Part shown: one piece after another, positions 49,320-57,899 of the stretch
Numbering within the stretch: the stretch's first letter is position 1
Layout: every line of letters begins with the position of its first letter
From: Flavihumibacter solisilvae
GTDB taxonomy: Bacteria > Bacteroidota > Bacteroidia > Chitinophagales > Chitinophagaceae
NCBI RefSeq assembly: GCF_000814475.1
Contig: NZ_JSVC01000007.1
Span: 108,295-172,294, forward strand
Direction: 5' to 3'
Length of the DNA stretch: 64,000 bases
Notes under the pieces: model-generated
Databases searched by the model: none
Told to the model about the DNA's origin: nothing
The model's input: the letters and a program-made list of their open reading frames with translations, nothing else
Translations under genes and position numbers: made by a program

Positions 49320-50042
49320 TTAACCCGCGTTCACTTTCTCCAGTTGCTGGAGCGTGGCGCGCAAGTCTTTCGGTATAGGTGCTTCGAGTGTAAGCTCCTT
49401 GCCGTCTATGCCGGTAATCTGGAGTGACCGTGCATGTAGTGCCAAGCGGTTAAGTAAAGGTCTTTCTTCAAGAACATCCTTACCCAGTTTGAATTTTTTC
49501 TTGATGGATGACAATAGCACGGGTTGACCATCACCGTAGAGTGGGTCACACACGATAGGGTGACCAAAGTTCTTCATATGCACCCTGATCTGGTGTGTGC
49601 GGCCGGTAAGGATGCGGAATTCCATCCAGCTGTATTGCGGGAAACTTTCTATCAGCCTGAATTCGGTTATCGACGGTTTCCCTTTACGCACAACTGTCAT
49701 CATGCCCTTTTTTACCGGATGCTCACCAATAGGCTGGTCGAGGGTTCCTTCGGTATCATATACCTTTCCAAGTACCAGGCCATTGTACAGTTTCGTAGTT
49801 GTCCTTGCCTCGAATTGCTGCGACAAAAACCGGTGGCTTGCTTCGTTTTTCGCAAATACAATCACGCCGCTGGTTTCTTTATCCAGGCGATGTACGGTGA
49901 ATATCGAATCGAACTGGCGCAGCAGCAGGTCTTTGAGTGAAGGCTCCGACTGTTCGCGGTCCGGAATGGAAAGCAGTCCCGCCGGTTTATTGATCGCAAT
50001 AAAATCGCCGGTTTCCGCAAGTATTTCGAGCTGTTGTTTCAT
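49320..50042 (-). CDS. RluA-family pseudouridine synthase
   Basis: A 240-residue enzyme with the catalytic D54 in HRLDKETSG, the motif II GRTHQIRVH (near 150) and a final RLALHARSL region. There is no S4 domain in front. RluA-type enzymes modify 23S rRNA or tRNA uridines; the target is not certain. It is followed on the same strand by a RsuA-type synthase six bases upstream, so the two rRNA-modifying genes are a pair. Confidence 0.92.
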   Translation of the reverse strand: MKQQLEILAETGDFIAINKPAGLLSIPDREQSEPSLKDLLLRQFDSIFTVHRLDKETSGVIVFAKNEASHRFLSQQFEARTTTKLYNGLVLGKVYDTEGTLDQPIGEHPVKKGMMTVVRKGKPSITEFRLIESFPQYSWMEFRILTGRTHQIRVHMKNFGHPIVCDPLYGDGQPVLLSSIKKKFKLGKDVLEERPLLNRLALHARSLQITGIDGKELTLEAPIPKDLRATLQQLEKVNAG

Positions 50043-50048
50043 GTATGT

Positions 50049-51176
50049 TTATTTGGCGGACTTATCCTTCTTTACTGCCTTATTGAAGTGCTTCAGCACC
50101 CTGATCTCCCTTTCGGTAAGCAGCCGCCATTTGCCCCTGTTTACGTTCTTTTTCGTTAGTCCTGCATACATTACCCTGTCCAGACCCTTCACATCATATT
50201 TCAGGTGCTCGAAGATGCGACGCACAATGCGGTTCTTGCCGCTGTGGATCTCGATTCCGATTATAGATTTGTCACGCGGGTCTGCATATCCCAGGGCATC
50301 CGGGGCAATGAACCCATCTTCGAGTGTGAGGCCATTAATGATGGCTTCAAAGTCATTTTTAGTCAGTGGTTTATCCAGCTTCACTTCATAGATCTTCTTG
50401 ATCTCGTTTCGCGGGTGCGATAATACCTGCGCCAGCTCGCCATCATTTGTCAGCAGTAATACTCCCGACGTATTGCGATCGAGCCTGCCTACAGGATATA
50501 CCCGCTCCGCGGTTGCTGTTTTGACGAGGTCCATCACCGTTTTCCTTTCCTGCGGATCGTCAGTGGTGGTGATATAATCCTTCGGTTTATTGAGAAGGAT
50601 ATAAACGAGATTTTTGGAGATGGAGATGCGTTTGCCTTTCACTTTAATCTCATCTTTCTCCGACACTTTGAAGCCTGGTTCCGCAACCTTTTTTCCATTG
50701 ACAGTAACCACTCCTTCCTTAACTAGTGCAGCCGCATCCCTGCGTGCACACACACCGCTATGCGCAATGAATTTGTTAAGTGGCATCACACCGCTTACCC
50801 CTGCTGCGGTGGTTGCGCCAGTATTGGGTTCGCCCTTGCGACCACCCTGATCCGTTACACCCGTACCCTTTGACGGAGCATTCCGGAACTGTCCAGGTTT
50901 TGCATGACTTGCTGCCGGTGTGCCGAGGTCAGTGGTCATTCGCTTACCTCCCGGTTTACCGGTATGTTGTGGAGCGCCTTTCGCGCCGGTCAACCTTGAA
51001 TTTGGTGATTCAGAACCCCCGCGTGTTGCCCGGGCCTGTCTTTTTTCTTCGAATCGTTGGTTAATTGCGGTTTCCCGGTCTTTTTTCTCTTCCCTTCTCT
51101 CTTTCTTGTGAGCTTCCTTAATGGTGCCGGATTTCTTTTTGTTCGCAAACTTTTCGAACCCTGAGTTCTTTTTCAT
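50049..51176 (-). CDS. RsuA/RluB-family pseudouridine synthase with basic N-terminal extension
   Basis: A 375-residue enzyme. Residues 1-125 are low-complexity and basic (KKKSGTIKEAHKKERREEKK, then Gly/Pro-rich), probably RNA binding. Residues 128-190 hold an S4 domain (MPLNKFIAHSGVCARRDAAA), and the catalytic aspartate is in GRLDRNTSG (near residue 235), with NRIVRRIFEHL near 320. RluB and RsuA act on 23S U2605 and 16S U516. The extension is the odd feature relative to Escherichia coli RluB, but similar tails are common in Bacteroidota. Confidence 0.92.
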   Translation of the reverse strand: MKKNSGFEKFANKKKSGTIKEAHKKERREEKKDRETAINQRFEEKRQARATRGGSESPNSRLTGAKGAPQHTGKPGGKRMTTDLGTPAASHAKPGQFRNAPSKGTGVTDQGGRKGEPNTGATTAAGVSGVMPLNKFIAHSGVCARRDAAALVKEGVVTVNGKKVAEPGFKVSEKDEIKVKGKRISISKNLVYILLNKPKDYITTTDDPQERKTVMDLVKTATAERVYPVGRLDRNTSGVLLLTNDGELAQVLSHPRNEIKKIYEVKLDKPLTKNDFEAIINGLTLEDGFIAPDALGYADPRDKSIIGIEIHSGKNRIVRRIFEHLKYDVKGLDRVMYAGLTKKNVNRGKWRLLTEREIRVLKHFNKAVKKDKSAK

Positions 51177-51220
51177 GTTTTATAGTTTACTGTTTTACAA
51201 CAGGAATGGCGGCAAAAGTA

Positions 51221-51421
51221 CTAAAGAATCTTCAGCTTCCGGGTCTCCGCCTTCAACGCCTTCTTCTCGGTCTTGTCTTTCAGCTTCCGTTGCGCTGCGG
51301 CAAGTTTCTTATTAGCTTCTGCCACTGACCCGCCCTGACCGTCTTTTCCTCCCCCGGCCTGCACCACCAGGGATAGGCCAAAAATACCAGACATCAGCAA
51401 TAAAATGAGTTTGTTATACAT
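51221..51421 (-). CDS. Small exported basic protein, 66 residues
   Basis: The frame has a signal peptide (residues 1-22, MYNKLILLLMSGIFGLSLVV then QAGG) followed by a lysine- and alanine-rich tail (SVAEANKKLAAAQRKLKDKT and KKALKAETRKLK), and an upstream AAAGAGAT that could be a weak ribosome site. The mature part is predicted to be a single helix. It lies between rluB-like and rlmN genes on the same strand. No family is recognised; a real gene is likely but not certain. Confidence 0.5.
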   Translation of the reverse strand: MYNKLILLLMSGIFGLSLVVQAGGGKDGQGGSVAEANKKLAAAQRKLKDKTEKKALKAETRKLKIL

Positions 51422-51481
51422 ATCTCTTTTTCACCTTTGACTACTTCCGCCGAATATGGTTTAACTGCCTGGTACCGGGTG

Positions 51482-52549
51482 TCAGGTCTCCACATCCGGC
51501 TCCACTTCTTTGTTTGCGAGCTGTCCGCACGCTGCATCAATATCCTTCCCCCGGCTTCTTCTCAGCCGCACGTTTACCCGGTGCTTTTCGAGATATTGCA
51601 TGAATTGCATTGTCTTGTCTTCATCAGGCTTCTCAAACGCAGCAAGATCAATCGGGTTGTATTCAATGATATTTACCAGGTCAGCGGGTACCTGCCGGTA
51701 GATCTTCACGAGTTCGTCTGCATCCTGCAGGCTGTCGTTAAAGTCCTTGAACAGGATATATTCAAAAGTGATCTCGTTTCCCGTCTGTTTATAGAAATAG
51801 TTCAATGCCTCGATCAGCGACTTAATGTTATTCGTGTCGTTGATTGGCATGATCTCATGGCGTTTAGCGTCGTTTGCCGCGTGCAGTGAAAGCGCCAGTT
51901 TGAAGCGCACCTTGTCATCACCCAGCTGCCTGATCATTTTGGCAACTCCGGCCGTAGATACGGTGATCCGGCGCGGACTCATCCCAAGACCCTCAGGCGA
52001 ACTGATCATCTCAATTGCTTTCAGCACATTCTTGTAGTTGAGCAAGGGCTCGCCCATTCCCATGAATACAATATTGGTCAGTTTACGGCCGTAGGCCTTT
52101 TCACTCTGCTCGTTGAGCAGTACAACCTCATCGAAGATCTCATCAAATTCCAGGTTTCTCTTGCGTTCCATATAACCGGTTGCGCAAAACTTACAGCTGA
52201 GCGAGCAACCGATCTGCGACGACACACATGCCGTTTTCCGCTCGTCGGTAGGAATCAGGACGCCCTCCACGAAATGTCCGTCCACGGTACGGAATCGGCT
52301 TTTAACCGTTCCGTCATGGCTGAACTGCGTCACATCTTCGCCTAGCGCAGGCAAAGTGAACTGCTCCGACAGCTTCGTTCTCAGTTCCTTACTCAGGTTT
52401 GTCATATCTTCAAACGACCTCGCCTGGCGCGTCCAGAGCCACTCGTAAACCTGTTTGGCCCTGAACTTCTTCTCACCCATTTCCACGAAATACTGCTCCA
52501 GTTCGTCCTTCGACAGCTGGCGGATATTCTTTTTAGCAAGTTTCAACAT
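51482..52549 (-). CDS. rlmN: Dual-specificity RNA methyltransferase RlmN
   Basis: The ATG at 52549 (MLKLAKKNIRQLSKDELEQY) gives 355 residues and sits four bases after a perfect -7 box, so the longer frame can be set aside. The radical-SAM cluster CSLSCKFCATG is near residue 120, with GMGEPLLNY, and two cysteines of the methylation cycle are present (ACVSSQIGC and AACGQLA near the C-terminus). RlmN methylates A2503 of 23S rRNA and A37 of some tRNAs. It is divergent from the thiolase gene with only 72 bases between starts. Confidence 0.95.
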   Translation of the reverse strand: MLKLAKKNIRQLSKDELEQYFVEMGEKKFRAKQVYEWLWTRQARSFEDMTNLSKELRTKLSEQFTLPALGEDVTQFSHDGTVKSRFRTVDGHFVEGVLIPTDERKTACVSSQIGCSLSCKFCATGYMERKRNLEFDEIFDEVVLLNEQSEKAYGRKLTNIVFMGMGEPLLNYKNVLKAIEMISSPEGLGMSPRRITVSTAGVAKMIRQLGDDKVRFKLALSLHAANDAKRHEIMPINDTNNIKSLIEALNYFYKQTGNEITFEYILFKDFNDSLQDADELVKIYRQVPADLVNIIEYNPIDLAAFEKPDEDKTMQFMQYLEKHRVNVRLRRSRGKDIDAACGQLANKEVEPDVET

Positions 52550-52553
52550 GCTG

Positions 52554-52561
52554 CAAAGGTA
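52554..52561 (-). promoter_or_regulatory. rlmN: -7 box abutting the rlmN start
   Basis: On the minus strand TACCTTTG matches TAnnTTTG fully and ends four bases (CAGC) before the ATG at 52549, predicting a leaderless mRNA. No -33 TTG is visible. Confidence 0.6.
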
Positions 52562-52588
52562 ACAGAAACTAAAAAGGCGGGATGGATG

Positions 52589-52617
52589 TTGCTTTTCAAT
52601 TTTCATTTTGTTACTTG
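52589..52617 (+). promoter_or_regulatory. Thiolase promoter, TTG-N19-TTACTTG, abutting the start
   Basis: TTG (52589-52591) and TTACTTG (52611-52617) are 19 bases apart, as in the Bacteroidota consensus, and the box ends four bases (CCGC) before the ATG at 52622. Transcription would start at or next to the A of ATG, giving a leaderless message. It overlaps the rlmN promoter region on the opposite strand. Confidence 0.6.
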
Positions 52618-52621
52618 CCGC

Positions 52622-53818
52622 ATGAAAAAAGTCTACGTAATAGACGCAGTGCGCACACCGATCGGCCGCTATGGCGGTACGCTCAGCAACGTTCGCCCCG
52701 ACGACCTGCTTGCCCATATAATCAAAGCGTTGATCAGGCGCAACAAAAAAATTAACCCTGACGAAATCGAAGATGTCATAGCCGGCGCGGCAAACCAGAG
52801 CGGTGAAGACAATCGCGACGTCGCCCGGATGGCGGCCCTGCTGGCGGGCCTTCCCGTCACCGTCGGCGGCAACACTGTCAACCGCCTTTGCGCATCCGGC
52901 CTGCAGGCCATCATGGACGCTACCCGTGCCCTGAAGTGCGGCGACGGAGACCTTTACATCGCAGGCGGAGTGGAAAGCATGACCCGCGCCCCATTCGTAA
53001 TGTCGAAGTCAGACAGCGCCTGGAACCGCAAACAGGAGATCTTTGATACCACTATCGGCTGGCGCTTTACAAATAAGAAACTGGCCGACATGTACCACCC
53101 TTTCTCCATGGGCGAAACGGCAGAAAATGTGGCGAGGCAATGGAATATAAGCCGCGAAGAGCAGGACCGTTTCGCTTTTGAAAGCCAGCAGAAATTTGCC
53201 GCTGCCCAACAGGCTGGCAAATTCGAAGATGAGATAATCCCCGTCGAGGTAACCATCAACCGGGAAACGATCATCTTCAAAACCGACGAACATCCCCGCG
53301 ATACCTCTATGGAAAAGCTCGCTGCCCTCAAACCTGCATTTGCACCCGACGGCACAGTTACCGCAGGTAACGCATCAGGCATAAACGATGGTGCGGCTGC
53401 CCTTTTACTCGCAACCGAAGACGCTGTAAGTAGATACCAACTGGAACCGCTGGCCGAGATCATTGCACATGCGACTGCCGGTGTCGACCCTTCCATCATG
53501 GGAATCGGGCCTGTACCTGCAACAATAAAAGCCATGCAACGGGCAGGCATAAACGTAAATGAACTTGACCTTGTCGAACTGAATGAAGCATTCGCTTCAC
53601 AATCAATTGCATGTATCCGTGATCTTAACCTTGATCCGTCTAAAGTAAATGTGAATGGCGGCGCAATTGCATTAGGTCATCCGCTGGGAAGCAGTGGTGC
53701 CCGCATTTCTACAACATTGTTGCATGAAATGAAACGGAGCAAAGCAGGATACGGACTCGCAACCATGTGTGTTGGTGTAGGCCAGGGAGCCGCCATCATT
53801 TACAAAAGAATTTCATGA
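52622..53818 (+). CDS. pcaF: Thiolase, 3-oxoadipyl-CoA / acetyl-CoA acyltransferase type
   Basis: The ATG at 52622 (MKKVYVIDAVRTPIGRYGG) gives 398 residues. The catalytic residues are C90 (VNRLCASG), H353 (ALGHPLGSSGA) and C383 (CVGVGQGA). The stretch DTTIGWRF matches the PcaF/PaaJ type, which cleaves 3-oxoadipyl-CoA to succinyl-CoA and acetyl-CoA in aromatic catabolism. Without neighbouring pca or paa genes, general acetyl-CoA acyltransferase activity is the safer alternative. Confidence 0.85.
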   Translation: MKKVYVIDAVRTPIGRYGGTLSNVRPDDLLAHIIKALIRRNKKINPDEIEDVIAGAANQSGEDNRDVARMAALLAGLPVTVGGNTVNRLCASGLQAIMDATRALKCGDGDLYIAGGVESMTRAPFVMSKSDSAWNRKQEIFDTTIGWRFTNKKLADMYHPFSMGETAENVARQWNISREEQDRFAFESQQKFAAAQQAGKFEDEIIPVEVTINRETIIFKTDEHPRDTSMEKLAALKPAFAPDGTVTAGNASGINDGAAALLLATEDAVSRYQLEPLAEIIAHATAGVDPSIMGIGPVPATIKAMQRAGINVNELDLVELNEAFASQSIACIRDLNLDPSKVNVNGGAIALGHPLGSSGARISTTLLHEMKRSKAGYGLATMCVGVGQGAAIIYKRIS

Positions 53819-53909
53819 TATAAATTATCATGTACCATTCACTCATCCAATTTCACTTTATGCTGCAATAGAGGTAAGGTAACTTAAGGGTACACAAACA
53901 CCTTATGCT

Positions 53910-54374
53910 ATGTTACCGCGAATTTCCTTATCCGGCTTCCTGCTGTCGGCAACAATTGCCGCTGCCTTATCCTGTAGCCCAACCGGGCAAACCGATCGCC
54001 TCGAATACAATTTTGACGAAGGTGCCAGGCACCGCCGCCTGGTCATGGACATTCCCTCGGGTGCCGTTTCAGAACTGCATCAACGGGATGAAACCGGCAA
54101 CCTCGTCAGGACCTTCCGTTACAAAGACGGTTCTGAATTTTATGTTGCCTGCCGCGACGTGGCAATGCGTCCGGTTGTTGCCATCGAAAGGACAACGGAA
54201 TCAACAACCACACTTGTTAAATCAATGGGCGACCAGGGTAATGGCACTTACCAAAATGGCACACACTGGCGCCGTCAGGCGCGCGACGGGTTTGTAATAG
54301 GCTACGATTTCGTAGAAAGCGAGCGTTTGGAAGAGTATGACAGAGCCCTCCATTCCGTGCGTTTTACCAAGTAA
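53910..54374 (+). CDS. Small lipoprotein of unknown function
   Basis: A 154-residue protein with a lipoprotein signal (residues 1-22, lipobox AALSC) and a beta-rich mature domain (RLEYNFDEGARHRRLVMDI, then LEEYDRALHSVRF). The middle contains two Thr/Glu-rich turns (ERTTESTTTLVKS). It would be anchored at the outer membrane. The mature part shows no recognised domain. It is followed by a strong terminator. Confidence 0.7.
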   Translation: MLPRISLSGFLLSATIAAALSCSPTGQTDRLEYNFDEGARHRRLVMDIPSGAVSELHQRDETGNLVRTFRYKDGSEFYVACRDVAMRPVVAIERTTESTTTLVKSMGDQGNGTYQNGTHWRRQARDGFVIGYDFVESERLEEYDRALHSVRFTK

Positions 54375-54406
54375 GCAAGAAAAGCAAAGCAGGAGAAAAT
54401 TTACCC

Positions 54407-54447
54407 GATCGGGTGCCTGGAACTTGCCAGGTACCCGATCTTTTTTT
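54407..54447 (+). terminator. Rho-independent terminator after the lipoprotein gene
   Basis: GATCGGGTGCCTGG at 54407-54420 pairs with CCAGGTACCCGATC at 54427-54440 (14 pairs with one G-T wobble) around AACTTG, followed by seven T (54441-54447). It separates the lipoprotein gene from the DUF418 gene and supports the later start of the latter. Confidence 0.9.
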
Positions 54448-54510
54448 AACTTTCCCCTGCTACCTCGCGAAAACGCAAAAGTCCCCCCTTTACACCCAAT
54501 ACACCCAGCT

Positions 54511-55848
54511 ATGTCACTTGTAGCTCCCACCCAGCAGAAGGAGAGGATTTTTGTTATGGACCTGCTCAGGGGTGTCGCCCTGCTCGGCATCCTCATGATG
54601 AACATCCCATATTTCGCAGAATCATATCAACTCGGCGAAAACATCTTCATCCGAAATGAAACAAGCGGTGCCGACTACTATGCCTGGTACATAAAAGCTC
54701 TTTCCTTTGAAGGCACAATGCGTGCACTCTTCTCCATGCTCTTTGGTGCCGGCGCTTTACTTCTTCTTAGTCGCCTTGAGAAAAAAGAAATGGACATTAC
54801 ACCCGCCGATTTCTATTACCGGAGATTAATGTGGCTGCTTCTGTTCGGCCTCATCAATGCATTTGTATTGCAATGGCCCGGCGACATTCTTTACTCATAT
54901 GCTCTATGCGGATTGTTGTTGTATCCCTTCCGCAACATGGCCGCCAGGTGGCTGCTGATTATCGGCATTTTCTGTATGCTCGTTGCCACTTTCAAAGAAA
55001 CCTACAGCTGGCGGAAGGCATGGATGGTGAAGGAGAAAGGAGAGAAGGCACTGGCACTCCAGCAGCAAAAGAAAAACCTCACGGAGGAGCAGAAGGAAGA
55101 CCTAAAAACATGGCAGGAAAGGCAGGAAAAAAGAAAGCCGGCGAACGTAATGAAAGAGGTGGAAAAGGAACGTAAGGAAATGCGAAAGGGATACTTCAGC
55201 ATAACGGGTCATCTCAATGGCATAAACGTAAAAATTGAAACATTCAAGTTCTATCACTTCTTTATCTGGGATGCACTGGCCTGTTTCTTTATTGGAATGG
55301 CTCTTTTCAAATGGGGCGTCATCACCGGCATGCGATCGAAAAAGTTTTACTGGATCCTTCTGATCACCGGTTACCTCGTCGGATTCGGCATCAACTATTT
55401 CTATATCAAAACCTATCTCGATATCAGGATGCAGTTTTCTTATGTGTATGAACGACTGTTCATAAACCTTTACCAGGAAAGAAGATTGCTGCAGGCACTG
55501 GGACACATGAGCCTTTTGATCCTCTTGCACAAATACAATATCCTGAAGATGCTGCAGGTATGGCTGTCACGGGTAGGACAAATGGCCTTCACTAATTATC
55601 TCATGCAAAGCATCATCTGCACCACTATCTTCTATGGCTGGGGCTTTGGTCAATTCGGCCAGCTTCGCCGCGTTGAGTGGTACTACGTGATGTTTGTCAT
55701 CTGGCTTTTCCAGGTCATCTTCAGCAACCTGTGGCTGCATTACTTTCGTTTCGGCCCGTTTGAGTGGTTGTGGCGAAGTCTCACTTACTGGAAGCGTCAA
55801 CCTATGCTGAAAGAAGAGGCGGTCGAAAAGAATATAGCCCTCGCCTGA
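54511..55848 (+). CDS. DUF418 (YeiB-like) membrane protein
   Basis: I start the gene at 54511 (MSLVAPTQQKERIFVMDLLR), after the terminator, giving 445 residues; the longer frame would read through the hairpin. It has about nine membrane helices, with the family signature MDLLRGVALLGILMMNIPYF at the start and a C-terminal DUF418 region (GQMAFTNYLMQSIICTTIFY, then LWLHYFRFGPFEWLWR). A charged, lysine/glutamate-rich loop (about 170-215) separates the two halves. These proteins have no established function; some are suggested to be transporters or acyltransferases. Confidence 0.88.
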   Translation: MSLVAPTQQKERIFVMDLLRGVALLGILMMNIPYFAESYQLGENIFIRNETSGADYYAWYIKALSFEGTMRALFSMLFGAGALLLLSRLEKKEMDITPADFYYRRLMWLLLFGLINAFVLQWPGDILYSYALCGLLLYPFRNMAARWLLIIGIFCMLVATFKETYSWRKAWMVKEKGEKALALQQQKKNLTEEQKEDLKTWQERQEKRKPANVMKEVEKERKEMRKGYFSITGHLNGINVKIETFKFYHFFIWDALACFFIGMALFKWGVITGMRSKKFYWILLITGYLVGFGINYFYIKTYLDIRMQFSYVYERLFINLYQERRLLQALGHMSLLILLHKYNILKMLQVWLSRVGQMAFTNYLMQSIICTTIFYGWGFGQFGQLRRVEWYYVMFVIWLFQVIFSNLWLHYFRFGPFEWLWRSLTYWKRQPMLKEEAVEKNIALA

Positions 55849-55876
55849 CACCTGGCCCATTCACTTATTGACGCAT

Positions 55877-57262
55877 TCACTTATCGATCTGTTCGCTTAC
55901 AGCCGTGTCGAAGTTAAATCCCACTAATCCGCTTTGCGGAAGTGTTATCTGGTTGCCCTGGCGAAGGTCCTTGATTATACAAGTCTCTGCTTCCAGTTCC
56001 TGGCTACCGATGATCACCACGTAAGGAATGTCTTTCTTTTCTGCGTATTTGAATTGCTTATCGAATTTCTTCGTGGGTTCATGGTACAGTTCACAGGCAA
56101 CTCCGTGCTTGCGAAGGTCCTGCACCAGCCGGTATGCGACCAGGCTTTCCCTTTCACCAAGGTTGAAAAAGAGCACCTGCGTCCCGGTCCGCACTGTCGA
56201 AGGGAATAGCTTTAGTTCTTCCATTACATCATAAATACGGTCAACACCAAAGCTAATCCCGACTCCTGGTATATTGGGCACACCAAATAGACCCGTCAGG
56301 TCATCATACCTGCCACCGCCGCCAATGCTGCCCATCTGCACGCCAATGGCCTTGATCTCGTAGATCACACCGGTGTAATAGTTTAGTCCGCGGGCCAGCG
56401 TGAAATCGATCACCACTTCAGATCCTTCATACATGTCAAGCATATATTTTAGTTCCGCCAGCCCCTTCTGGGCAATTTCAAGGTGACCGAGCAGGTCGGA
56501 AGCTGCCGCAAACTTCTGCTGGTTGTCGCCGTTGATCGCCAGGTAATTTTCAATAGCGGCCACCTGGTCTGCCTGCAGTCCGCGTTGTGCCAGTTCCTCC
56601 TTCACCTTCTCAATCCCGATCTTGTCCAGTTTGTCGATGGCAATCGTGATGTCCATCATTTTGTCACTGCCACCGCAGAGTTCAGCAAGCGCAGCAAGTA
56701 CTTTACGGTTGTTAATCCTGATCTCAACCGGAACACCCAGGCGCTTGAAAACATTCGCGTATATGGAAGTAAGTTCCACCTCGTTCAACAATGAATAGCT
56801 TCCCACCACATCGGCATCACACTGGTAGAATTCACGGTAACGGCCTTTCTGTGGACGGTCAGCACGCCACACCGGTTGAATCTGGTAGCGTTTGAAGGGA
56901 AGCGAAAGCTGGCCATGGTTCATCGCTACATACCGTGCAAACGGGATCGTTAGATCATAACGCAACGCACGTTCTGTGAGGTTCTTGTCATTCCGGCCGG
57001 TCATCACCTGCTCAAAGGCGGACCTTGCCTTGTCAATATTCTTCGGGTCATTGAGCCCGTTATTCAGGATCTTGAAAATAAGTTTATCGCCTTCCTCGCC
57101 ATACTTTCCCATCAGGGTCTCCAGGTTTTCCAACGCAGGTGTTTCCAACGGCTGGAAACCATACAGTTCAAAAACTTCGCGGATAGTAGTGAAGATATAA
57201 TTCCGTTTACGTACGACCTCAGGACCAAAGTCACGTGTGCCGGATGGAAGAGATGGTTTCAC
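55877..57262 (-). CDS. hisS: Histidyl-tRNA synthetase
   Basis: A 461-residue class II synthetase starting with GTG (57262); the next in-frame Met is far inside motif 1. Motif 2 is QIQPVWRADRPQKGRYREF, the histidine-specific stretch LARGLNYYTGVIYE (near residue 275) and GIGVSFGVDRIYD (motif 3) are intact, and the C-terminal anticodon-binding domain covers about 365-461. It charges tRNA-His. Two direct repeats of CATTCACTTAT (55859-55869 and 55874-55884) overlap its stop. Confidence 0.97.
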   Translation of the reverse strand: MKPSLPSGTRDFGPEVVRKRNYIFTTIREVFELYGFQPLETPALENLETLMGKYGEEGDKLIFKILNNGLNDPKNIDKARSAFEQVMTGRNDKNLTERALRYDLTIPFARYVAMNHGQLSLPFKRYQIQPVWRADRPQKGRYREFYQCDADVVGSYSLLNEVELTSIYANVFKRLGVPVEIRINNRKVLAALAELCGGSDKMMDITIAIDKLDKIGIEKVKEELAQRGLQADQVAAIENYLAINGDNQQKFAAASDLLGHLEIAQKGLAELKYMLDMYEGSEVVIDFTLARGLNYYTGVIYEIKAIGVQMGSIGGGGRYDDLTGLFGVPNIPGVGISFGVDRIYDVMEELKLFPSTVRTGTQVLFFNLGERESLVAYRLVQDLRKHGVACELYHEPTKKFDKQFKYAEKKDIPYVVIIGSQELEAETCIIKDLRQGNQITLPQSGLVGFNFDTAVSEQIDK

Positions 57263-57330
57263 GAATTTAAGATTGAAAATGAAAGATTAAAAGCACGCAA
57301 AGGTCGATTTTTTTACCTAGCAAACTGCCA

Positions 57331-57792
57331 CTAAAATTTGGCGTCCTTCCGGATCACGGCCTCACAAGCCAGGTCAATCATCCGGAAAACCTCGTGGTAG
57401 CCGGGCTCCGTTCCGTACCAGGGATCCGGTACATCCTTATTAAGACCAGGTTCTGCAGCATTCATTAACAGCTCAACCTTCGACCCGTCAAAGCGGCTTC
57501 CGGCAATCCGCTTCATTTCAAGAACGACGTCCGCCGCCATCGCATATATCTTATCGTAGCGGTCAAAGTCTGCCGCCACAAACCTCCTTGCACGTTGTCC
57601 GCAAATTTCGATGCCATTCAGCCTGGCAACTTTCTGCGACAGGTGATGGGGCTCCTGGCCTATATGGTAACCATTTGTGCCGGCACTGTCAACGGTCCAG
57701 TCCAGTCCCGCTTCCTTCACCTTGTGCTGCAATATTCCTTCTGCCAGCGGGCTCCGGCAAATATTGCCCAGGCAGACCATCAGGATCTTCAT
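57331..57792 (-). CDS. Low-molecular-weight protein-tyrosine phosphatase
   Basis: A 153-residue enzyme with the P-loop C7-LGNI-C12-R13-S (CLGNICRSPLAEG), and the general acid aspartate in DVPDPWYG (near residue 120). Such phosphatases regulate tyrosine kinases of capsule or exopolysaccharide synthesis, but no kinase gene is near. It begins with a predicted leaderless promoter. It is 68 bases upstream of the hisS GTG on the same strand. Confidence 0.95.
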   Translation of the reverse strand: MKILMVCLGNICRSPLAEGILQHKVKEAGLDWTVDSAGTNGYHIGQEPHHLSQKVARLNGIEICGQRARRFVAADFDRYDKIYAMAADVVLEMKRIAGSRFDGSKVELLMNAAEPGLNKDVPDPWYGTEPGYHEVFRMIDLACEAVIRKDAKF

Positions 57793-57797
57793 GCTTG

Positions 57798-57806
57798 CAA
57801 AAATAA
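57798..57806 (-). promoter_or_regulatory. -7 box abutting the phosphatase start
   Basis: On the minus strand TTATTTTTG resembles TAnnTTTG with one extra T and ends five bases (CAAGC) before the ATG at 57792. It predicts a leaderless mRNA. Confidence 0.45.
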
Positions 57807-57899
57807 CACAGTTTGTTGTATGGAATCGTGGCAGGAACGAATCTATACTATAACACAGCGCTGCGTATAACCATAACCTTTAGTAACAAAACTTCTAAT

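Noticed and set aside
53817..53836. ATGATA / TATCAT hairpin overlapping the thiolase stop
   Set aside because: A/T-only stem without a T run; no support as a terminator.
55859..55884. CATTCACTTAT direct repeat at the DUF418-hisS junction as an attachment site
   Set aside because: Both copies are 11 bases, lie within 26 bases, and no integrase or foreign segment is near.
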